This document shows positions 42,272 to 52,624 of a stretch of DNA of 64,000 bases, piece after piece (the stretch's first letter is position 1; each line of letters opens with the position of its first letter). A program made the translations under genes and the position numbers. Source of the DNA: Pseudonocardiales bacterium (lineage in GTDB: Bacteria; Actinomycetota; Actinomycetes; Mycobacteriales; Pseudonocardiaceae); the NCBI GenBank assembly GCA_019241525.1, contig JAFAWY010000147.1, forward strand, positions 1-64,000, given 5' to 3'. Below the pieces are notes generated by a model, which saw only the letters and a program-made list of their open reading frames with translations, was not told where the DNA came from and ran no database searches.

Positions 42272-43279
42272 GTGCCCGCACATCCCGATCCGGCGGTCAG
42301 CCAGGTCCGCGCCGCGGTCCGCCGGTTCCTGGCAGATCACGACATTGCCCAGCGAGCAGGCACCGTGGCGGTGGCGTGTTCCGGTGGCGCCGACTCGCTG
42401 GCACTGGCCGCCGCGACCGTGCACTGCACTGCGGCGCTGGGCGTTCCGGTGCACGGCCTCATCGTTGATCATCAGTTGCAGCTGGAGTCGGCGGAGGTGG
42501 CCCGTACCACTGCTGGCCAGTTACGCCAGCTGGGTTGCGCAGCGGTGCAGATCCTGCCCGTCACCGTGAACAGTGCCGCGGGTTGCGGGGGATTGGAAGC
42601 AGCCGCCCGCCTGGCCCGGTACCAGGCATTGCGTGCGGCTGCGCCGCCCGGGGCGCCGGTGCTGCTCGGGCACACGCTCGACGACCAGGCAGAAACGGTG
42701 CTGCTCGGACTGGGTCGCGGTTCGGGACCCCGATCGGTAGCCGGCATGCGGGAGCTCGACCCGCCCTGGGGCCGGCCACTGCTCACAGTGCGCCGCGCCG
42801 TGACCGCCGCCGCCTGCGTTGCGCTGCGCCTGCAGCCATGGGCTGACCCGCACAATGCCGACCCGAGGTTCCGGCGGGTGCGGTTGCGCACCGAGGTGCT
42901 GCCGTTGCTGGAGGAGGTGCTGGCCGGCGGGGTCGCCGAAGCTCTGGCGCGCACGGCAGAGCAACTACGCGAAGATCTCGACGTGCTCGACCGGCAGGCC
43001 AGCGGGTTGCTCGCGGCCGCGCGCCGTAGCGTTGACAGCACTGATCTCGACACTGATCTCGATACGGATCTCGACGTCGCGGTGCTCGCTTCCCACCCCG
43101 CCGCGCTGCGCCGCCGGGTGCTGCGGCGCTGGCTGCTCGACGCCGGAGTGCCCGAACTGACCGACGCCCACCTGCGCGCGGCCGACGACCTCATCGGCCG
43201 CTGGACTGGTCAGGGTCCGCTGCGCCTGCCCGGTGCGGTCGACCTCGCCCGCACCCGGGGGAGGCTGCATGTCTCCTGA
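42272..43279 (+). CDS. tilS: tRNA(Ile)-lysidine synthase
   Basis: 335 residues from GTG 42272; starts inside the upstream gene are also open in this frame. The PP-loop is [20 protein letters not shown] near residue 35, and [20 protein letters not shown] with the LDDQAET motif follows near 130. It ends with a short TilS substrate-binding region. Converts C34 of tRNA-Ile2(CAU) to lysidine, essential for AUA decoding. Around residue 255 lies a [12 protein letters not shown] run from a 12-base tandem repeat. Overlaps hpt by 11 bases. Confidence 0.93.
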   Translation: MPAHPDPAVSQVRAAVRRFLADHDIAQRAGTVAVACSGGADSLALAAATVHCTAALGVPVHGLIVDHQLQLESAEVARTTAGQLRQLGCAAVQILPVTVNSAAGCGGLEAAARLARYQALRAAAPPGAPVLLGHTLDDQAETVLLGLGRGSGPRSVAGMRELDPPWGRPLLTVRRAVTAAACVALRLQPWADPHNADPRFRRVRLRTEVLPLLEEVLAGGVAEALARTAEQLREDLDVLDRQASGLLAAARRSVDSTDLDTDLDTDLDVAVLASHPAALRRRVLRRWLLDAGVPELTDAHLRAADDLIGRWTGQGPLRLPGAVDLARTRGRLHVS

Positions 43280-43937
43280 CAACCCCCACCGTCCTGAAGA
43301 CATGGCGCCATATCGGGGCTACCAGCCCGCTCAAAACCTCGATAGCTCTCCATGTGGGGAACACCGGGGCGCGGGCGATGGCTTGTATCGGGGCGAGATC
43401 GCGTCGGTGCTGGTGACCGAAGAACAGATCCAGCGGCGCATCGCCGAGATCGCGCAGCAGGTCGCCGCTGATTTCCAGGCTGAGCATGGCGACGGTGACC
43501 TGCTCCTGGTCGGCGTACTCAAGGGCGCGGTGATGTTCATGACCGACTTTGCCCGCGCGTTGCCCATCCCGGTGCAACTGGAGTTCATGGCGGTGTCGTC
43601 GTATGGGTCGGCGACCTCGTCGTCGGGTGTGGTGCGCATCCTGAAAGATCTCGACCGCGACATCACCGGTCGTCATGTGCTGGTCGTAGAGGACATCATC
43701 GACTCGGGGTTGACGCTGTCCTGGTTGCTGCGCAACCTGCTGACCCGCCGCCCAGCGACGCTTGAGGTGTGCACGCTGTTACGCAAGCCGGACGCGGTCC
43801 AGATCGACGTGCCGGTGCGCTATGTCGGTTTCGACATCCCTCAGGAATTCGTCGTCGGCTACGGCCTGGATTACGGCGAGCGCTATCGTGATCTGCCGTA
43901 CATCGGCACCTTGGCACCTGAGGTCTACGCCGATTAG
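43269..43937 (+). CDS. hpt: Hypoxanthine phosphoribosyltransferase
   Basis: 222 residues from ATG 43269, with GGGGGAGG upstream and an 11-base overlap with tilS; later starts (43302) are possible because the first 35 residues are not conserved. The core matches mycobacterial Hpt: [38 protein letters not shown], the PRPP loop [16 protein letters not shown], and [20 protein letters not shown]. Salvages hypoxanthine and guanine. Confidence 0.96.
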   Translation: MSPDNPHRPEDMAPYRGYQPAQNLDSSPCGEHRGAGDGLYRGEIASVLVTEEQIQRRIAEIAQQVAADFQAEHGDGDLLLVGVLKGAVMFMTDFARALPIPVQLEFMAVSSYGSATSSSGVVRILKDLDRDITGRHVLVVEDIIDSGLTLSWLLRNLLTRRPATLEVCTLLRKPDAVQIDVPVRYVGFDIPQEFVVGYGLDYGERYRDLPYIGTLAPEVYAD

Positions 43938-43977
43938 CGGTTACGCGAGTATCCGTCGGTCGTGTATGCCGGAACGT

Positions 43978-44005
43978 TGGTGCTCCTGGGCCGACAGGGG
44001 CACCA
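43978..44005 (+). terminator. Hairpin behind hpt
   Basis: TGGTGC-T-CCTG pairs with CAGG-G-GCACCA around a 6-base loop; one internal mismatch. It lies 40 bases after the hpt stop and about 220 bases before ftsH. Confidence 0.5.
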
Positions 44006-44227
44006 GGCGCCACTAGAGTGGGGTCACCGATCAGGGGGAGGTATACGCCGCTGGCGCAGCGTCAACTCGGGCTCATCCACCAACCGACATCCGGGCCTGC
44101 CGGGTAGGGTGGGGGGAACGGGAGTGCTCTGCTGTCGTTAGTGGCGGTCTGCCAGCACCGTCTGGCAGCCCAGCGCACTTAGCACAGTCAGCTCAGGAGG
44201 GTCGAGGCCACCGAGGGCCGCAGCCGG

Positions 44228-46516
44228 ATGGATCGCAAGAAAATACTCCGCAACCCGCTGCTGTGGGTGATAGCCGGGTTGCTCCTTTACTACGCCTTCG
44301 GTTTCCTGCTCGACGACACCCGGGGGTATAGCCAGATCACCACCTCGCAGGCGTTGACGCAGCTTGCTGATCACAACGTCAAGCAGGCGACGTTGGAGGA
44401 CAAGGAGCAGCGACTACGGCTGACCCTGGATCACCCTGTTGCGGGCATCCAGGGCACCAAGGTGATGACCCAGTACCCCGAGCAGAGCACTGACCAGATC
44501 ACCCAGGCACTGCGCGATGCCCAGACGCCCAACGGCTGGGACACCAAGGTCACCCAGCAGTCCCTGCTCTTCCAGATCCTGATCTATCTCATCCCGCTGG
44601 GTTTGTTGCTGCTCCTGCTGCTGTGGATGATGAACAACGTCCAGGGTGGCGGTAACCGGGTGCTCAACTTCGGCAAGTCCAAGGCCAAACAGCTGAGCAA
44701 GGACATGCCGAAGACCACCTTCGCCGACGTGGCGGGCGCCGACGAGGCCGTCGAGGAACTGGAGGAGATCAAAGACTTCCTCGCCAACCCGGCCCGTTAC
44801 CAAGCGCTCGGCGCCAAGATTCCCAAAGGGGTGTTGCTCTACGGCCCGCCGGGCACCGGCAAGACCCTGCTGGCCCGCGCGGTGGCCGGTGAGGCCGGGG
44901 TGCCGTTCTACTCGATCTCCGGATCCGACTTCGTGGAGATGTTCGTCGGTGTCGGCGCCAGCCGGGTTCGGGATCTGTTCGAACAGGCCAAGCAGAACGC
45001 CCCGTGCATCATCTTCGTCGACGAGATCGACGCGGTGGGCCGCCAGCGCGGTGCCGGCTTGGGTGGCGGGCACGATGAGCGCGAGCAGACCCTCAACCAG
45101 CTGCTCGTCGAGATGGACGGTTTCGACGCGCGCGGGGGGATCATCCTCATCGCCGCGACCAACCGGCCGGACATCCTGGACCCGGCGTTGCTGCGACCCG
45201 GCCGCTTCGACCGGCAGATCCCGGTGTCGGCACCGGACATCCGCGGCCGTCGCGCCATCCTTGAGGTGCATTCCAAGGGCAAGCCGCTGGGCAGTGACGT
45301 CGACCTGGACGGCCTGGCCAAGCGCACCGTCGGTTTCTCCGGAGCTGACCTGGCCAACGTCATCAATGAATCCGCGCTGCTCACCGCGCGAGAGGGCGGT
45401 CAGCTGATCAACGGTGCGGCGCTGGAAGAGGCGGTCGACCGGGTGATCGGTGGCCCGCGCCGCAAGAACCGGATCATCTCCGAGCAGGAGAAGAAGATCA
45501 CCGCCTATCACGAGGGCGGCCACGCGTTGGCAGCGTGGGCGATGCCGGACATCGACCCGGTTTACAAGCTGACGATCCTGCCCCGCGGGCGTACCGGCGG
45601 CCACGCGCTGGTGGTGCCCGAGGATGACAAGCAGATGATGACCAGGTCGGAGATGATCGCCCGGCTGGTCTTTGCGCTGGGCGGGCGCTCGGCCGAAGAG
45701 CTCGTGTTCCACGAGCCGACTACTGGCGCGTCCTCGGACATCGAGCAGGCCACCAAGATCGCCCGCGCGATGGTCACCGAATACGGTATGAGCGCGCGAC
45801 TGGGTGCGGTGAAGTACGGCCAGGAGCAGGGCGACCCGTTTCTCGGCCGCTCTGCGGGCCGCCAGCCGGACTACTCCCTGGAGGTCGCGCACGAGATCGA
45901 CGAGGAGGTGCGGGCGCTCATCGAGGCGGCGCACACCGAGGCGTGGGAGATCCTCAACACCTACCGGGACATCCTCGACGAGCTGGTCGTGGAGCTGCTG
46001 GAAAGGGAGACGCTGCACCGCAAGGATCTCGAACGTGTGTTCAGCGGGGTCGAGAAGCGGCCGCGGATCACCGCGTTCAACGACTTTGGTGGGCGCACCC
46101 CGTCGGACAAACCGCCGATCAAGACAGCCGGAGAGCTGGCCAAGGAGCGCGGCGAGCCGTGGCCACCGGGACAACCGAGGCGGGAGCCGACGCCGGTGGG
46201 TGTGGCGCCGGGTGGCGATGACCTTCCTGGCGGCCCTCCGCATGGGCCCCCCGGTCATCCCGGACCCAACGGTGCTGGGCCACACCCTGGCTACCCCACG
46301 GGGATGGTCAACGGTGGAACGGCCGCCCACCCGGGACAGCCCGGAACGCCGTACGGCCCGTCGTCCTACCCGCGTGGTAACTCCGGGCCGCCGAACTACG
46401 GTGCGCCACCGGGCTGGCGCCCGGCGACTGAGCCGCCCGCCCCGTCCTGGCGCCCCGGACCTGCTGGCACCCGGCCACAGGACAATCCCTCCGACGATCA
46501 ACCATCTGCCGGCTGA
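44228..46516 (+). CDS. ftsH: ATP-dependent zinc metalloprotease FtsH
   Basis: 762 residues from ATG 44228. Two N-terminal membrane helices (about 12-28 and 115-137) enclose an extracytoplasmic domain. The AAA+ module has Walker [16 protein letters not shown] near 203, Walker [15 protein letters not shown] near 262 and the [23 protein letters not shown]. The zinc site HEGGH is near residue 429. The last 100 residues are a Pro/Gly-rich tail, as in mycobacterial FtsH. Degrades misfolded membrane proteins. The final motif is HEGGH in place of the common HEAGH. Confidence 0.97.
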   Translation: MDRKKILRNPLLWVIAGLLLYYAFGFLLDDTRGYSQITTSQALTQLADHNVKQATLEDKEQRLRLTLDHPVAGIQGTKVMTQYPEQSTDQITQALRDAQTPNGWDTKVTQQSLLFQILIYLIPLGLLLLLLLWMMNNVQGGGNRVLNFGKSKAKQLSKDMPKTTFADVAGADEAVEELEEIKDFLANPARYQALGAKIPKGVLLYGPPGTGKTLLARAVAGEAGVPFYSISGSDFVEMFVGVGASRVRDLFEQAKQNAPCIIFVDEIDAVGRQRGAGLGGGHDEREQTLNQLLVEMDGFDARGGIILIAATNRPDILDPALLRPGRFDRQIPVSAPDIRGRRAILEVHSKGKPLGSDVDLDGLAKRTVGFSGADLANVINESALLTAREGGQLINGAALEEAVDRVIGGPRRKNRIISEQEKKITAYHEGGHALAAWAMPDIDPVYKLTILPRGRTGGHALVVPEDDKQMMTRSEMIARLVFALGGRSAEELVFHEPTTGASSDIEQATKIARAMVTEYGMSARLGAVKYGQEQGDPFLGRSAGRQPDYSLEVAHEIDEEVRALIEAAHTEAWEILNTYRDILDELVVELLERETLHRKDLERVFSGVEKRPRITAFNDFGGRTPSDKPPIKTAGELAKERGEPWPPGQPRREPTPVGVAPGGDDLPGGPPHGPPGHPGPNGAGPHPGYPTGMVNGGTAAHPGQPGTPYGPSSYPRGNSGPPNYGAPPGWRPATEPPAPSWRPGPAGTRPQDNPSDDQPSAG

Positions 46517-46568
46517 GCCGGCCGATGGGCAACCCGGGCGTGGGACTTCCACCGCACGGAGATCCGCC

Positions 46569-47180
46569 GTGACCAGCACCGTCAATTCCGATCCGGGCAT
46601 CGCGCCGACCCGGGTTTTCGACCGGGTGCGGGCCGAGGCGGCGGTGCGCGAGTTGCTGATCGCCTGCGGGGAGGACCCGGACCGGGAAGGCTTACGCGAG
46701 ACTCCGGCCCGGGTCGCGCGGGCTTACCAGGAGATGTTCGCCGGCCTGTTCCTCGACCCGGACACGGTGCTGGAGCGCACCTTCGACGAGGGCCACGACG
46801 AGCTGGTGCTGGTACGGGACATCCCGATGTACAGCCAGTGCGAGCACCACCTGGTGCCGTTTCACGGCATGGCGCACGTCGGTTACATCCCCAACGCGGC
46901 AGGCCGGGTATGTGGGTTGTCGAAGCTGGCCCGGCTGGTCGACCTGTATGCCCGGCGCCCGCAGGTGCAGGAACGGCTCACCTCGCAGATCGCTGATGCG
47001 CTGATGCGCCGGCTGCAGCCGCGGGGGGCGATCGTGGTGATCGAAGCCGAGCACCTGTGCATGGCCATGCGCGGCATCCGCAAACCTGGATCGACCACCA
47101 CCACCTCGGCGGTCCGGGGACTGTTCAAAACCAGCGCCTCCTCCCGCAGCGAGGTGCTGGAGCTGATGATGCGGAGGTGA
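46569..47180 (+). CDS. folE: GTP cyclohydrolase I
   Basis: 203 residues from GTG 46569, with GGAG upstream. Zinc and catalytic residues lie in [20 protein letters not shown] and [40 protein letters not shown] is the family helix. First step of folate synthesis, GTP to dihydroneopterin triphosphate. The run folE-folP-folB-folK follows without other genes. Confidence 0.97.
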   Translation: MTSTVNSDPGIAPTRVFDRVRAEAAVRELLIACGEDPDREGLRETPARVARAYQEMFAGLFLDPDTVLERTFDEGHDELVLVRDIPMYSQCEHHLVPFHGMAHVGYIPNAAGRVCGLSKLARLVDLYARRPQVQERLTSQIADALMRRLQPRGAIVVIEAEHLCMAMRGIRKPGSTTTTSAVRGLFKTSASSRSEVLELMMRR

Positions 47181-47183
47181 CCG

Positions 47184-48068
47184 GTGCACCCCGCCATCCC
47201 CGATCCCGGCCGGTGCGTGGTGATCGGCATCATCAACGTCACGCCCGACTCGTTCAGCGACGGTGGGCGGTACCTGGACCGCGACGATGCGATAGCGCAC
47301 GGCCTGGCGCTCCGCGCGCAGGGCGCTGACCTGGTCGATGTCGGCGGCGAGTCCACCCGCCCAGGAGCCGCCCGCGTCGATGCGGCCACCGAGATCGCCC
47401 GGGTGGTGCCGGTCCTGCGCGAGCTGACCGCCAGTGGCGTGCCGTGCAGCGTGGACACCACCCGCGCCGCGGTGGCTGAGGCGGCCCTGGAAGCCGGGGC
47501 GATCATCGTCAACGACGTCTCCGGCGGCCTGGCCGATCCGGCCATGGCGTCGACGATAGCCCGCTGCCGGGTCCCGTGGATTCTCATGCACTGGCGCGGG
47601 CACAGCGACATGATGGACCAGTTGGCGCACTATTCCGACGTCGTCGCCGAGGTGCGCGACGAGCTGGTGGCCCGGGTAGACGCCGCGGTGCTCGCCGGGG
47701 TCGATCCCGATGCCCTGGTGCTCGATCCCGGGCTCGGCTTTGCCAAAACTGCCGAGCACAACTGGTTCCTGCTCAGCCACCTGGACGTGCTGACCGACCT
47801 GGGATTCCCGGTGCTGGTCGGCGCGTCCCGCAAGCGGTTCCTCGGTTCCTTGCTGGCCGGTGCCGGCGGACAGGATCGCCGCTGCGACGGCCGGGATGTC
47901 GCCACCGCCGCGGTGTCCGCGCTGGCTGCCGCGGCAGGTGTCTGGGGAGTCCGGGTGCACGATGTGGCCGGTTCGCGCGACGCCATCGCCGTCGCCACTG
48001 CCTGGCAGGCCGGCGCCGCCAGGCCTGCTCGTCAAGGCCTTCAGCGCAGCGACGAGGCCGACTGGTGA
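47184..48068 (+). CDS. folP: Dihydropteroate synthase
   Basis: 294 residues from GTG 47184, three bases after folE. Signature 1 is IGIINVTPDSFSDGGRY and signature 2 LVDVGGESTRPGAARVD; later VPWILMHWRGH and LVGASRKRFLGSLL, which bind pterin phosphate and the sulfonamide site. Target of sulfonamides. Stop overlaps folB as GTGA. Confidence 0.97.
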   Translation: MHPAIPDPGRCVVIGIINVTPDSFSDGGRYLDRDDAIAHGLALRAQGADLVDVGGESTRPGAARVDAATEIARVVPVLRELTASGVPCSVDTTRAAVAEAALEAGAIIVNDVSGGLADPAMASTIARCRVPWILMHWRGHSDMMDQLAHYSDVVAEVRDELVARVDAAVLAGVDPDALVLDPGLGFAKTAEHNWFLLSHLDVLTDLGFPVLVGASRKRFLGSLLAGAGGQDRRCDGRDVATAAVSALAAAAGVWGVRVHDVAGSRDAIAVATAWQAGAARPARQGLQRSDEADW

Positions 48069-48436
48069 GCGCGGGTGGGGATCGGATCACCCTCACCGGT
48101 CTGCGGGTGCTTGGCCGGCACGGGGTGCACGACTACGAGCGGCGCAGCGGGCAGGAATTCGTCGTTGACGCAACGGTGTGGCTGGACCTGGGTGCCGCCG
48201 CGGCGACCGATGAGCTCTCCGCGACCCTGGACTACTCCGCGCTGGCGCAGCGCGCTGCGACGATCGTCGGCGGAGACCCGTGCAACCTGATCGAGACCGT
48301 CGCCGCGCGGATCGCCGAGGACGTGCTGACCGACCAGCGCGTGCACGCCGTGGAGATCACCGTGCACAAACCGCATGCCCCGCTGCCCCACCCGTTCGGC
48401 AACGTCTCGGTCACCTTGGTCCGGGAGCGCCCATGA
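48065..48436 (+). CDS. folB: Dihydroneopterin aldolase
   Basis: 123 residues from GTG 48065. ITLTGLRVLGRHGVHDYERR is the family start; catalytic Glu and Lys regions are GQEFVVDATVWLDLG and AVEITVHKPHAPLPHPFGNV. Forms the tunnelling-fold octamer in the family. Three bases after its stop the palindromic element C begins, separating it from folK. Confidence 0.96.
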   Translation: MSAGGDRITLTGLRVLGRHGVHDYERRSGQEFVVDATVWLDLGAAAATDELSATLDYSALAQRAATIVGGDPCNLIETVAARIAEDVLTDQRVHAVEITVHKPHAPLPHPFGNVSVTLVRERP

Positions 48437-48438
48437 CC

Positions 48439-48500
48439 GCAGTCTGGATGCAGAACGCGGTTTCCGGGACCCTTGCGCCCGCAGTCTGCATCCAGACTGC
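48439..48500. repeat. Palindromic element, copy C, inside the folate operon
   Basis: GCAGTCTGGATGCAGAACGC (48439-48458, two mismatches in the right half) and GCAGTCTGCATCCAGACTGC (48481-48500), 22 bases apart. It fills the folB-folK gap, which in other actinobacteria is usually closed. Confidence 0.75.
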
Positions 48501-48518
48501 GGGCAGCGGAGGTCTGGG

Positions 48519-49034
48519 GTGAGCAAGGCGGTGTTGTCGATCGGATCCAACGTGGGGGACCGGTTGGGGCATCTGCGAGGGTGCGTCGCCCAGTTAGGAG
48601 AGGCCGTCCACGCCGTGTCGGCGGTGTACGCCACGCAGCCGTGGGGAGGGGTGCCGCAGGATGAGTTCCTCAACGCTGTCCTGCTGGTCGATGACCCGGA
48701 CGCGGGCGCGCAGGACTGGCTGCGCCGTGGCCAGTCCTGCGAGGCTGCCGCACAGCGCACCCGCACGCTCCGGTGGGGCCCACGCACCCTGGACGTCGAC
48801 GTGATCGACGTGGACCAGACCCACCGGGATGACCCGCAGTTGATGCTGCCGCATCCCCGGGCTCACCAGCGCGCCTTCGTGCTGGTGCCCTGGCTGGAGG
48901 TAGCCCCCGATGCGGTGCTGGTCGGCCACGGCCCGGTGGCCGACCTGGTGGCCGCACTGCCTGCCGAGCAACGGCGGGGTGTGCAGCGCCGGGACGACCT
49001 GACGTTGCGAGACTCAAGGCTCAGGTCACCGTGA
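48519..49034 (+). CDS. folK: 2-amino-4-hydroxy-6-hydroxymethyldihydropteridine pyrophosphokinase
   Basis: 171 residues from GTG 48519, with GGAGG upstream in the remains of the element flank. LSIGSNVGDRLGHLRGCVAQ is the start, and RTLRWGPRTLDVDVIDVDQT the signature with the metal-binding DxD. Transfers pyrophosphate to the pterin. Overlaps the DUF3180 gene as GTGA. Confidence 0.95.
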   Translation: MSKAVLSIGSNVGDRLGHLRGCVAQLGEAVHAVSAVYATQPWGGVPQDEFLNAVLLVDDPDAGAQDWLRRGQSCEAAAQRTRTLRWGPRTLDVDVIDVDQTHRDDPQLMLPHPRAHQRAFVLVPWLEVAPDAVLVGHGPVADLVAALPAEQRRGVQRRDDLTLRDSRLRSP

Positions 49035-49489
49035 CGTTCACCAGAGCGCGGGATCTGATCGCGGCTGCTGTCGTCGCCGGGGTGCTGGTGAACCTGGTGC
49101 TGCAGCTGTCCTACGGTGCCGTCCCGACGTTGCCACAGCCGGCCGGAACCTCATTGCTCATCTTCGCGATCGCCGAAGGGCTCCTGGGCAACGCGCTGCG
49201 GGCACGGATCCGGCAACGACCGGGCAGCCGGCCGGTGCAGGCGCTTGCCGCGGCCAAGGCTGTCGTGCTGGCCAAGGCCTCCTCGCTGGCTGGCGCCATT
49301 ACCGGCGGCGCCTGGCTGGGCGTGCTCGCCTACGTGCTGCCATTGCGCTCTCAACTGGCCTCAGCGGCGTCAGACACCATCACCGCATCAATTGGCGCGG
49401 TGTGCGCGGCTGCGCTGGTCGCAGCCGCGCTGTGGCTAGAGCATTGCTGCCGCACCCCAGACGATCCCGACGAGCCACCGCAATCATGA
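49031..49489 (+). CDS. DUF3180 membrane protein
   Basis: 152 residues from GTG 49031, coupled to folK by a GTGA overlap. Four membrane helices (about 9-29, 40-56, 85-108 and 115-140) with VQALAAAKAVVLAKASSLAG between helices 2 and 3, the conserved family region. Always behind folK in mycobacteria and relatives; function unknown. Confidence 0.88.
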   Translation: MTFTRARDLIAAAVVAGVLVNLVLQLSYGAVPTLPQPAGTSLLIFAIAEGLLGNALRARIRQRPGSRPVQALAAAKAVVLAKASSLAGAITGGAWLGVLAYVLPLRSQLASAASDTITASIGAVCAAALVAAALWLEHCCRTPDDPDEPPQS

Positions 49490-49580
49490 CGTCCCGCGGA
49501 GCACCATGTGCCGCATCCGCACCATTTCACGGAACAGGCGCTAGAGGTTACGCAGCGGTGAGGGCTTAGGCTGCCGGGCC

Positions 49581-50747
49581 GTGACATCTCACCGGCCAGC
49601 ACTTCCGGCGGTGCTCGGGCTCATCGCGCTGGCCGTTCCGGTACTCGTCGCGCTCGGCCTGATCAGCTTCACCATCGGTGGGGCTGCTGAGCTGGCCGGT
49701 CTCACCGCGGCGGTTTTTCCCGTGCTGCCGGTGGTGACCGCGTTCCTGTGGGTGGACCGCTGGGAACCCGAGCCGCCGCAGCTGCTGCTGGCGGCGTTCC
49801 TGTGGGGCGCGGGAATCTCGGTGCTCGGCGCGTCGCTGGTCAACGACATCGCCACCACCGGAGGTGGTGATCAGGTCGCGGCCGTGATCTCCGCGCCATT
49901 CGTCGAGGAGGCACTCAAGGGTGCGTTCCTGGTGGGCTTGCTGTGCCTGCGGCGCCGGGAGCTCGATGGGATGGTGGATGGGGTGGTCTATGCGGGTCTG
50001 GTCGCCGCAGGCTTCGCGTTCATCGAAAACATCCTGTACTTCGGGCGCGCCTTCGCCATCGACGGCGGCAATATCGCCACCGTCTTCGTGATCCGCGGCG
50101 TTCTCTCACCGTTCGCGCATCCGGTGTTCACCGCGGTGACTGGGATCGCGGTGGGGCTGGTAGCCCGCCGGCGCAACCTGGCCGGCGGGGTGCTGGTGCA
50201 CCGCGTCAGCTACGTTGTCGCCGGCTACCTCGGGGCGGTCGGGCTGCACGCATTGTGGAATGCCTCTGCCGGGCTGGGCTACCTGCCGGCCGTCTATGGC
50301 GTGATCATGGTGCCCCTGTTCGGTGGGCTGATCGCGCTGGTGATGCGGCAACGGCGCCGGGAACAGCGGATGGTCTCCGCCGCGCTACCCGGGTTCGCCA
50401 GCGCCGGTTGGATCGCGCCCACCGAGGTCCCCCTGCTGGCCAGCCAGTCCGGCCGCCGGGGGTGGCGCGATGAGGTCCGGCGGCGTTCCGGAGACGGTGC
50501 CGCCGGGGCGGTGCATGACTACCAGAATGCGGTCACCGAGCTGGCGTTCCTGTCCGACCGCGTAGAGCGGGGCACCGCCAGTCCAGATACCCGGCGGTGG
50601 CATCACGAGGCGCTGGCCGAACTCAAGTCCGCCCGGGACCGGGCTACCGCCCCTGGGGCTCCCGGGGGCCAGCAGCCCCCCTCGGCTTCACAGGCTCCGC
50701 GAATCTTCCGGGGTGAAGCTGCTCACCCAAAGGAGCGCTCACCCTAA
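49581..50747 (+). CDS. PrsW-family intramembrane metalloprotease
   Basis: 388 residues from GTG 49581. Seven to eight membrane helices. Family motifs: APFVEEALKGAFLVGLL with the EExxK box, GFAFIENILYFGRAF with F-x-x-x-E-N, and SPFAHPVFTAVTGIAVGL and GLHALWNASAGLGY with the His residues. The last 120 residues are a cytoplasmic tail. Relatives cleave anti-sigma factors or process membrane proteins; the target here is unknown. Confidence 0.88.
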   Translation: MTSHRPALPAVLGLIALAVPVLVALGLISFTIGGAAELAGLTAAVFPVLPVVTAFLWVDRWEPEPPQLLLAAFLWGAGISVLGASLVNDIATTGGGDQVAAVISAPFVEEALKGAFLVGLLCLRRRELDGMVDGVVYAGLVAAGFAFIENILYFGRAFAIDGGNIATVFVIRGVLSPFAHPVFTAVTGIAVGLVARRRNLAGGVLVHRVSYVVAGYLGAVGLHALWNASAGLGYLPAVYGVIMVPLFGGLIALVMRQRRREQRMVSAALPGFASAGWIAPTEVPLLASQSGRRGWRDEVRRRSGDGAAGAVHDYQNAVTELAFLSDRVERGTASPDTRRWHHEALAELKSARDRATAPGAPGGQQPPSASQAPRIFRGEAAHPKERSP

Positions 50748-50816
50748 AGGTGGAGTTAACCTGCGGCAGTCCGGTACTCACGGCCAGCGTGGGACTGGAA
50801 CGTTGGGAGGACGGCA

Positions 50817-51743
50817 ATGGCGACGAGGCCACGGTCGGGTACGGCAGCGCTGCCAAGCGTGGCCGATCGGCCGGCCCGGCTAGCCGTCGGCGTGGTGTCC
50901 GCCGGACGGGTGGGATCGGCGCTGGGCGCCGCACTTGCCGGTGCCGGGCACGTGGTGGTCGGGGTCAGCGCGGTGTCCCGAGCATCGCTGCGCCGCGCCG
51001 AGGAGCTGCTACCCGACGCGCCGGTGCTGGCACCCGACGACGTGGTGCGCCGCAGCGACCTGGTGCTGCTCGCGGTCCCCGATGATGTGCTGGCGAGCCT
51101 GATCGCCGGGCTCGCTGCCACCGGAACGTTCCGCGCCGGTCAGATCGTGGCGCACACCAGCGGTGCTCGCGGGGTGGACGTGTTGGCGCCAGCGACGGAC
51201 TGCGGGGTATTGCCGCTGGCCCTGCATCCCGCGATGACCTTCACCGGCCGCGCGGAGGATGTGGCGCGGCTGGGTGGGGCTTGTGTCGGCGTCACGGTGG
51301 CCGACGAGACCGGCTGGAACGTCGGGGAAGCGCTGGTGCTGGAGATGGGCGCCGAGCCGGTGCGCGTGCCGCCTGAGGCTCGGCCGCTGTACCACGCGGC
51401 ACTCGCGCATGGCGCCAACCATCTGGCCACCCTGGTGCGTGACGCGGTGGACACCTTGGAGCAGGCCGGTGTCGTGCCCGCCGAACGGCTGCTGGGGCCG
51501 CTGTTGGAGGCGGCGCTGGACAACACATTGCGCCACGGCGATCGTGCCCTGACCGGGCCGGTGGCCCGTGGTGATCTCGACACGGTTCGGCTGCACCTGC
51601 AGGTGCTGGCCGAGTCCGCGCCCCAGCTGCTCGATCCCTACCGCACCCAAGCAAGCCGGACCGCCGACCGGGCCGAGGCAGCCGGGTTGCTGGCGCCCGC
51701 AGCCGCCACCCAGATCCGGGAGACCCTGCAGGGGTCACGGTGA
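50817..51743 (+). CDS. Rossmann-like / DUF2520 protein of the pan operon
   Basis: 308 residues from ATG 50817. N-terminal NAD(P)-type Rossmann fold (LAVGVVSAGRVGSALGAALA, then SDLVLLAVPDDVLASLIAGL) and a C-terminal helical DUF2520 domain (ALAHGANHLATLVRDAVDTL). The architecture is that of ketopantoate-reductase-like dehydrogenases. It lies immediately before panC (overlap GTGA), where a ketopantoate reductase would be expected, so that role is plausible but not shown. Confidence 0.88.
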   Translation: MATRPRSGTAALPSVADRPARLAVGVVSAGRVGSALGAALAGAGHVVVGVSAVSRASLRRAEELLPDAPVLAPDDVVRRSDLVLLAVPDDVLASLIAGLAATGTFRAGQIVAHTSGARGVDVLAPATDCGVLPLALHPAMTFTGRAEDVARLGGACVGVTVADETGWNVGEALVLEMGAEPVRVPPEARPLYHAALAHGANHLATLVRDAVDTLEQAGVVPAERLLGPLLEAALDNTLRHGDRALTGPVARGDLDTVRLHLQVLAESAPQLLDPYRTQASRTADRAEAAGLLAPAAATQIRETLQGSR

Positions 51744-52624
51744 CTGCTGTGCAGGCTACGTCACGTGGCGAATTGGCCGTCTACGACGACCCGGCCGCAC
51801 TGTCGGCGGTCACCCGCGAAGTGCGCCGGGCTGGCCGCCGGGTGGTGCTGGTCCCGACGATGGGCGCGTTGCACGCGGGCCACCGTTCCTTGATCCGAGC
51901 CGCCCACTCCTGTTCCGATGCCCCGGACGCCACGGTCGTCTTGTCGATCTTCGTCAATCCCCTGCAGTTCAATTCGCCCACAGACCTGGACCGCTATCCC
52001 CGCCAGTTCGAGGCAGATCTCGCCGTGTGCCAGCAGGAGGGCGTGGAGATGGTGTTCGCGCCTTCCGTCGAAGCGATGTACCCGCCCGGGTCCGACACCA
52101 CCGTCGCGCCGGGTGCGCTGGGCGCCGAGCTGGAAGGCGCCAGCCGGCCCGGTCACTTCGTCGGTGTCCTGACCGTGGTGGCCAAGCTGTTCGGGATCGT
52201 TGGCCCCGACCGCGCACTGTTCGGTGAGAAGGACTACCAGCAGCTCGTGCTTATCCAGCGGATGGTCGCTGACCTGCGAATGGATGTGAAGGTAATCGGG
52301 CTGCCCACCGTACGCGACCCGGACGGGCTGGCGGTGTCGTCGCGCAATGTCCATCTCGACCGTGCGGCTCGGGCCGCGGCGGCGACGCTGCCCGCAGCCC
52401 TGGCGGCCGGGGCACGGCAAGCGCCGCGTGGTGGCGAAGCGGTGCTCGCTGCCGCCCACGAGGTGCTGTCTGCCCAGCCTGCGGTGCTGCTGGACTACCT
52501 GGCCCTGCGCGATCCCCAGCTCGGTCCCGCCCCGTCGCGGGGACCGGCCCGCCTGCTGGTAGCCGCCATCGTCGGGTCCACCCGCCTGATCGACAACATG
52601 TCCTTGCACCTCGGAGGCCTGTGA
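51740..52624 (+). CDS. panC: Pantothenate synthetase
   Basis: 294 residues from GTG 51740. [20 protein letters not shown] holds the HIGH-like nucleotide motif; [33 protein letters not shown]-type segment and [16 protein letters not shown] follow (KMSKS-like). Condenses pantoate and beta-alanine. Overlaps panD by four bases. Confidence 0.97.
   Translation: MTAVQATSRGELAVYDDPAALSAVTREVRRAGRRVVLVPTMGALHAGHRSLIRAAHSCSDAPDATVVLSIFVNPLQFNSPTDLDRYPRQFEADLAVCQQEGVEMVFAPSVEAMYPPGSDTTVAPGALGAELEGASRPGHFVGVLTVVAKLFGIVGPDRALFGEKDYQQLVLIQRMVADLRMDVKVIGLPTVRDPDGLAVSSRNVHLDRAARAAAATLPAALAAGARQAPRGGEAVLAAAHEVLSAQPAVLLDYLALRDPQLGPAPSRGPARLLVAAIVGSTRLIDNMSLHLGGL

Noticed and set aside
43021-43080. 12-base tandem repeat in tilS (DLDT repeats)
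   Set aside because: A small in-frame expansion in a surface loop; not a functional repeat element.
44414-46600. 728-residue open frame antisense to ftsH
   Set aside because: Compositional shadow of FtsH; no start signal and no family.
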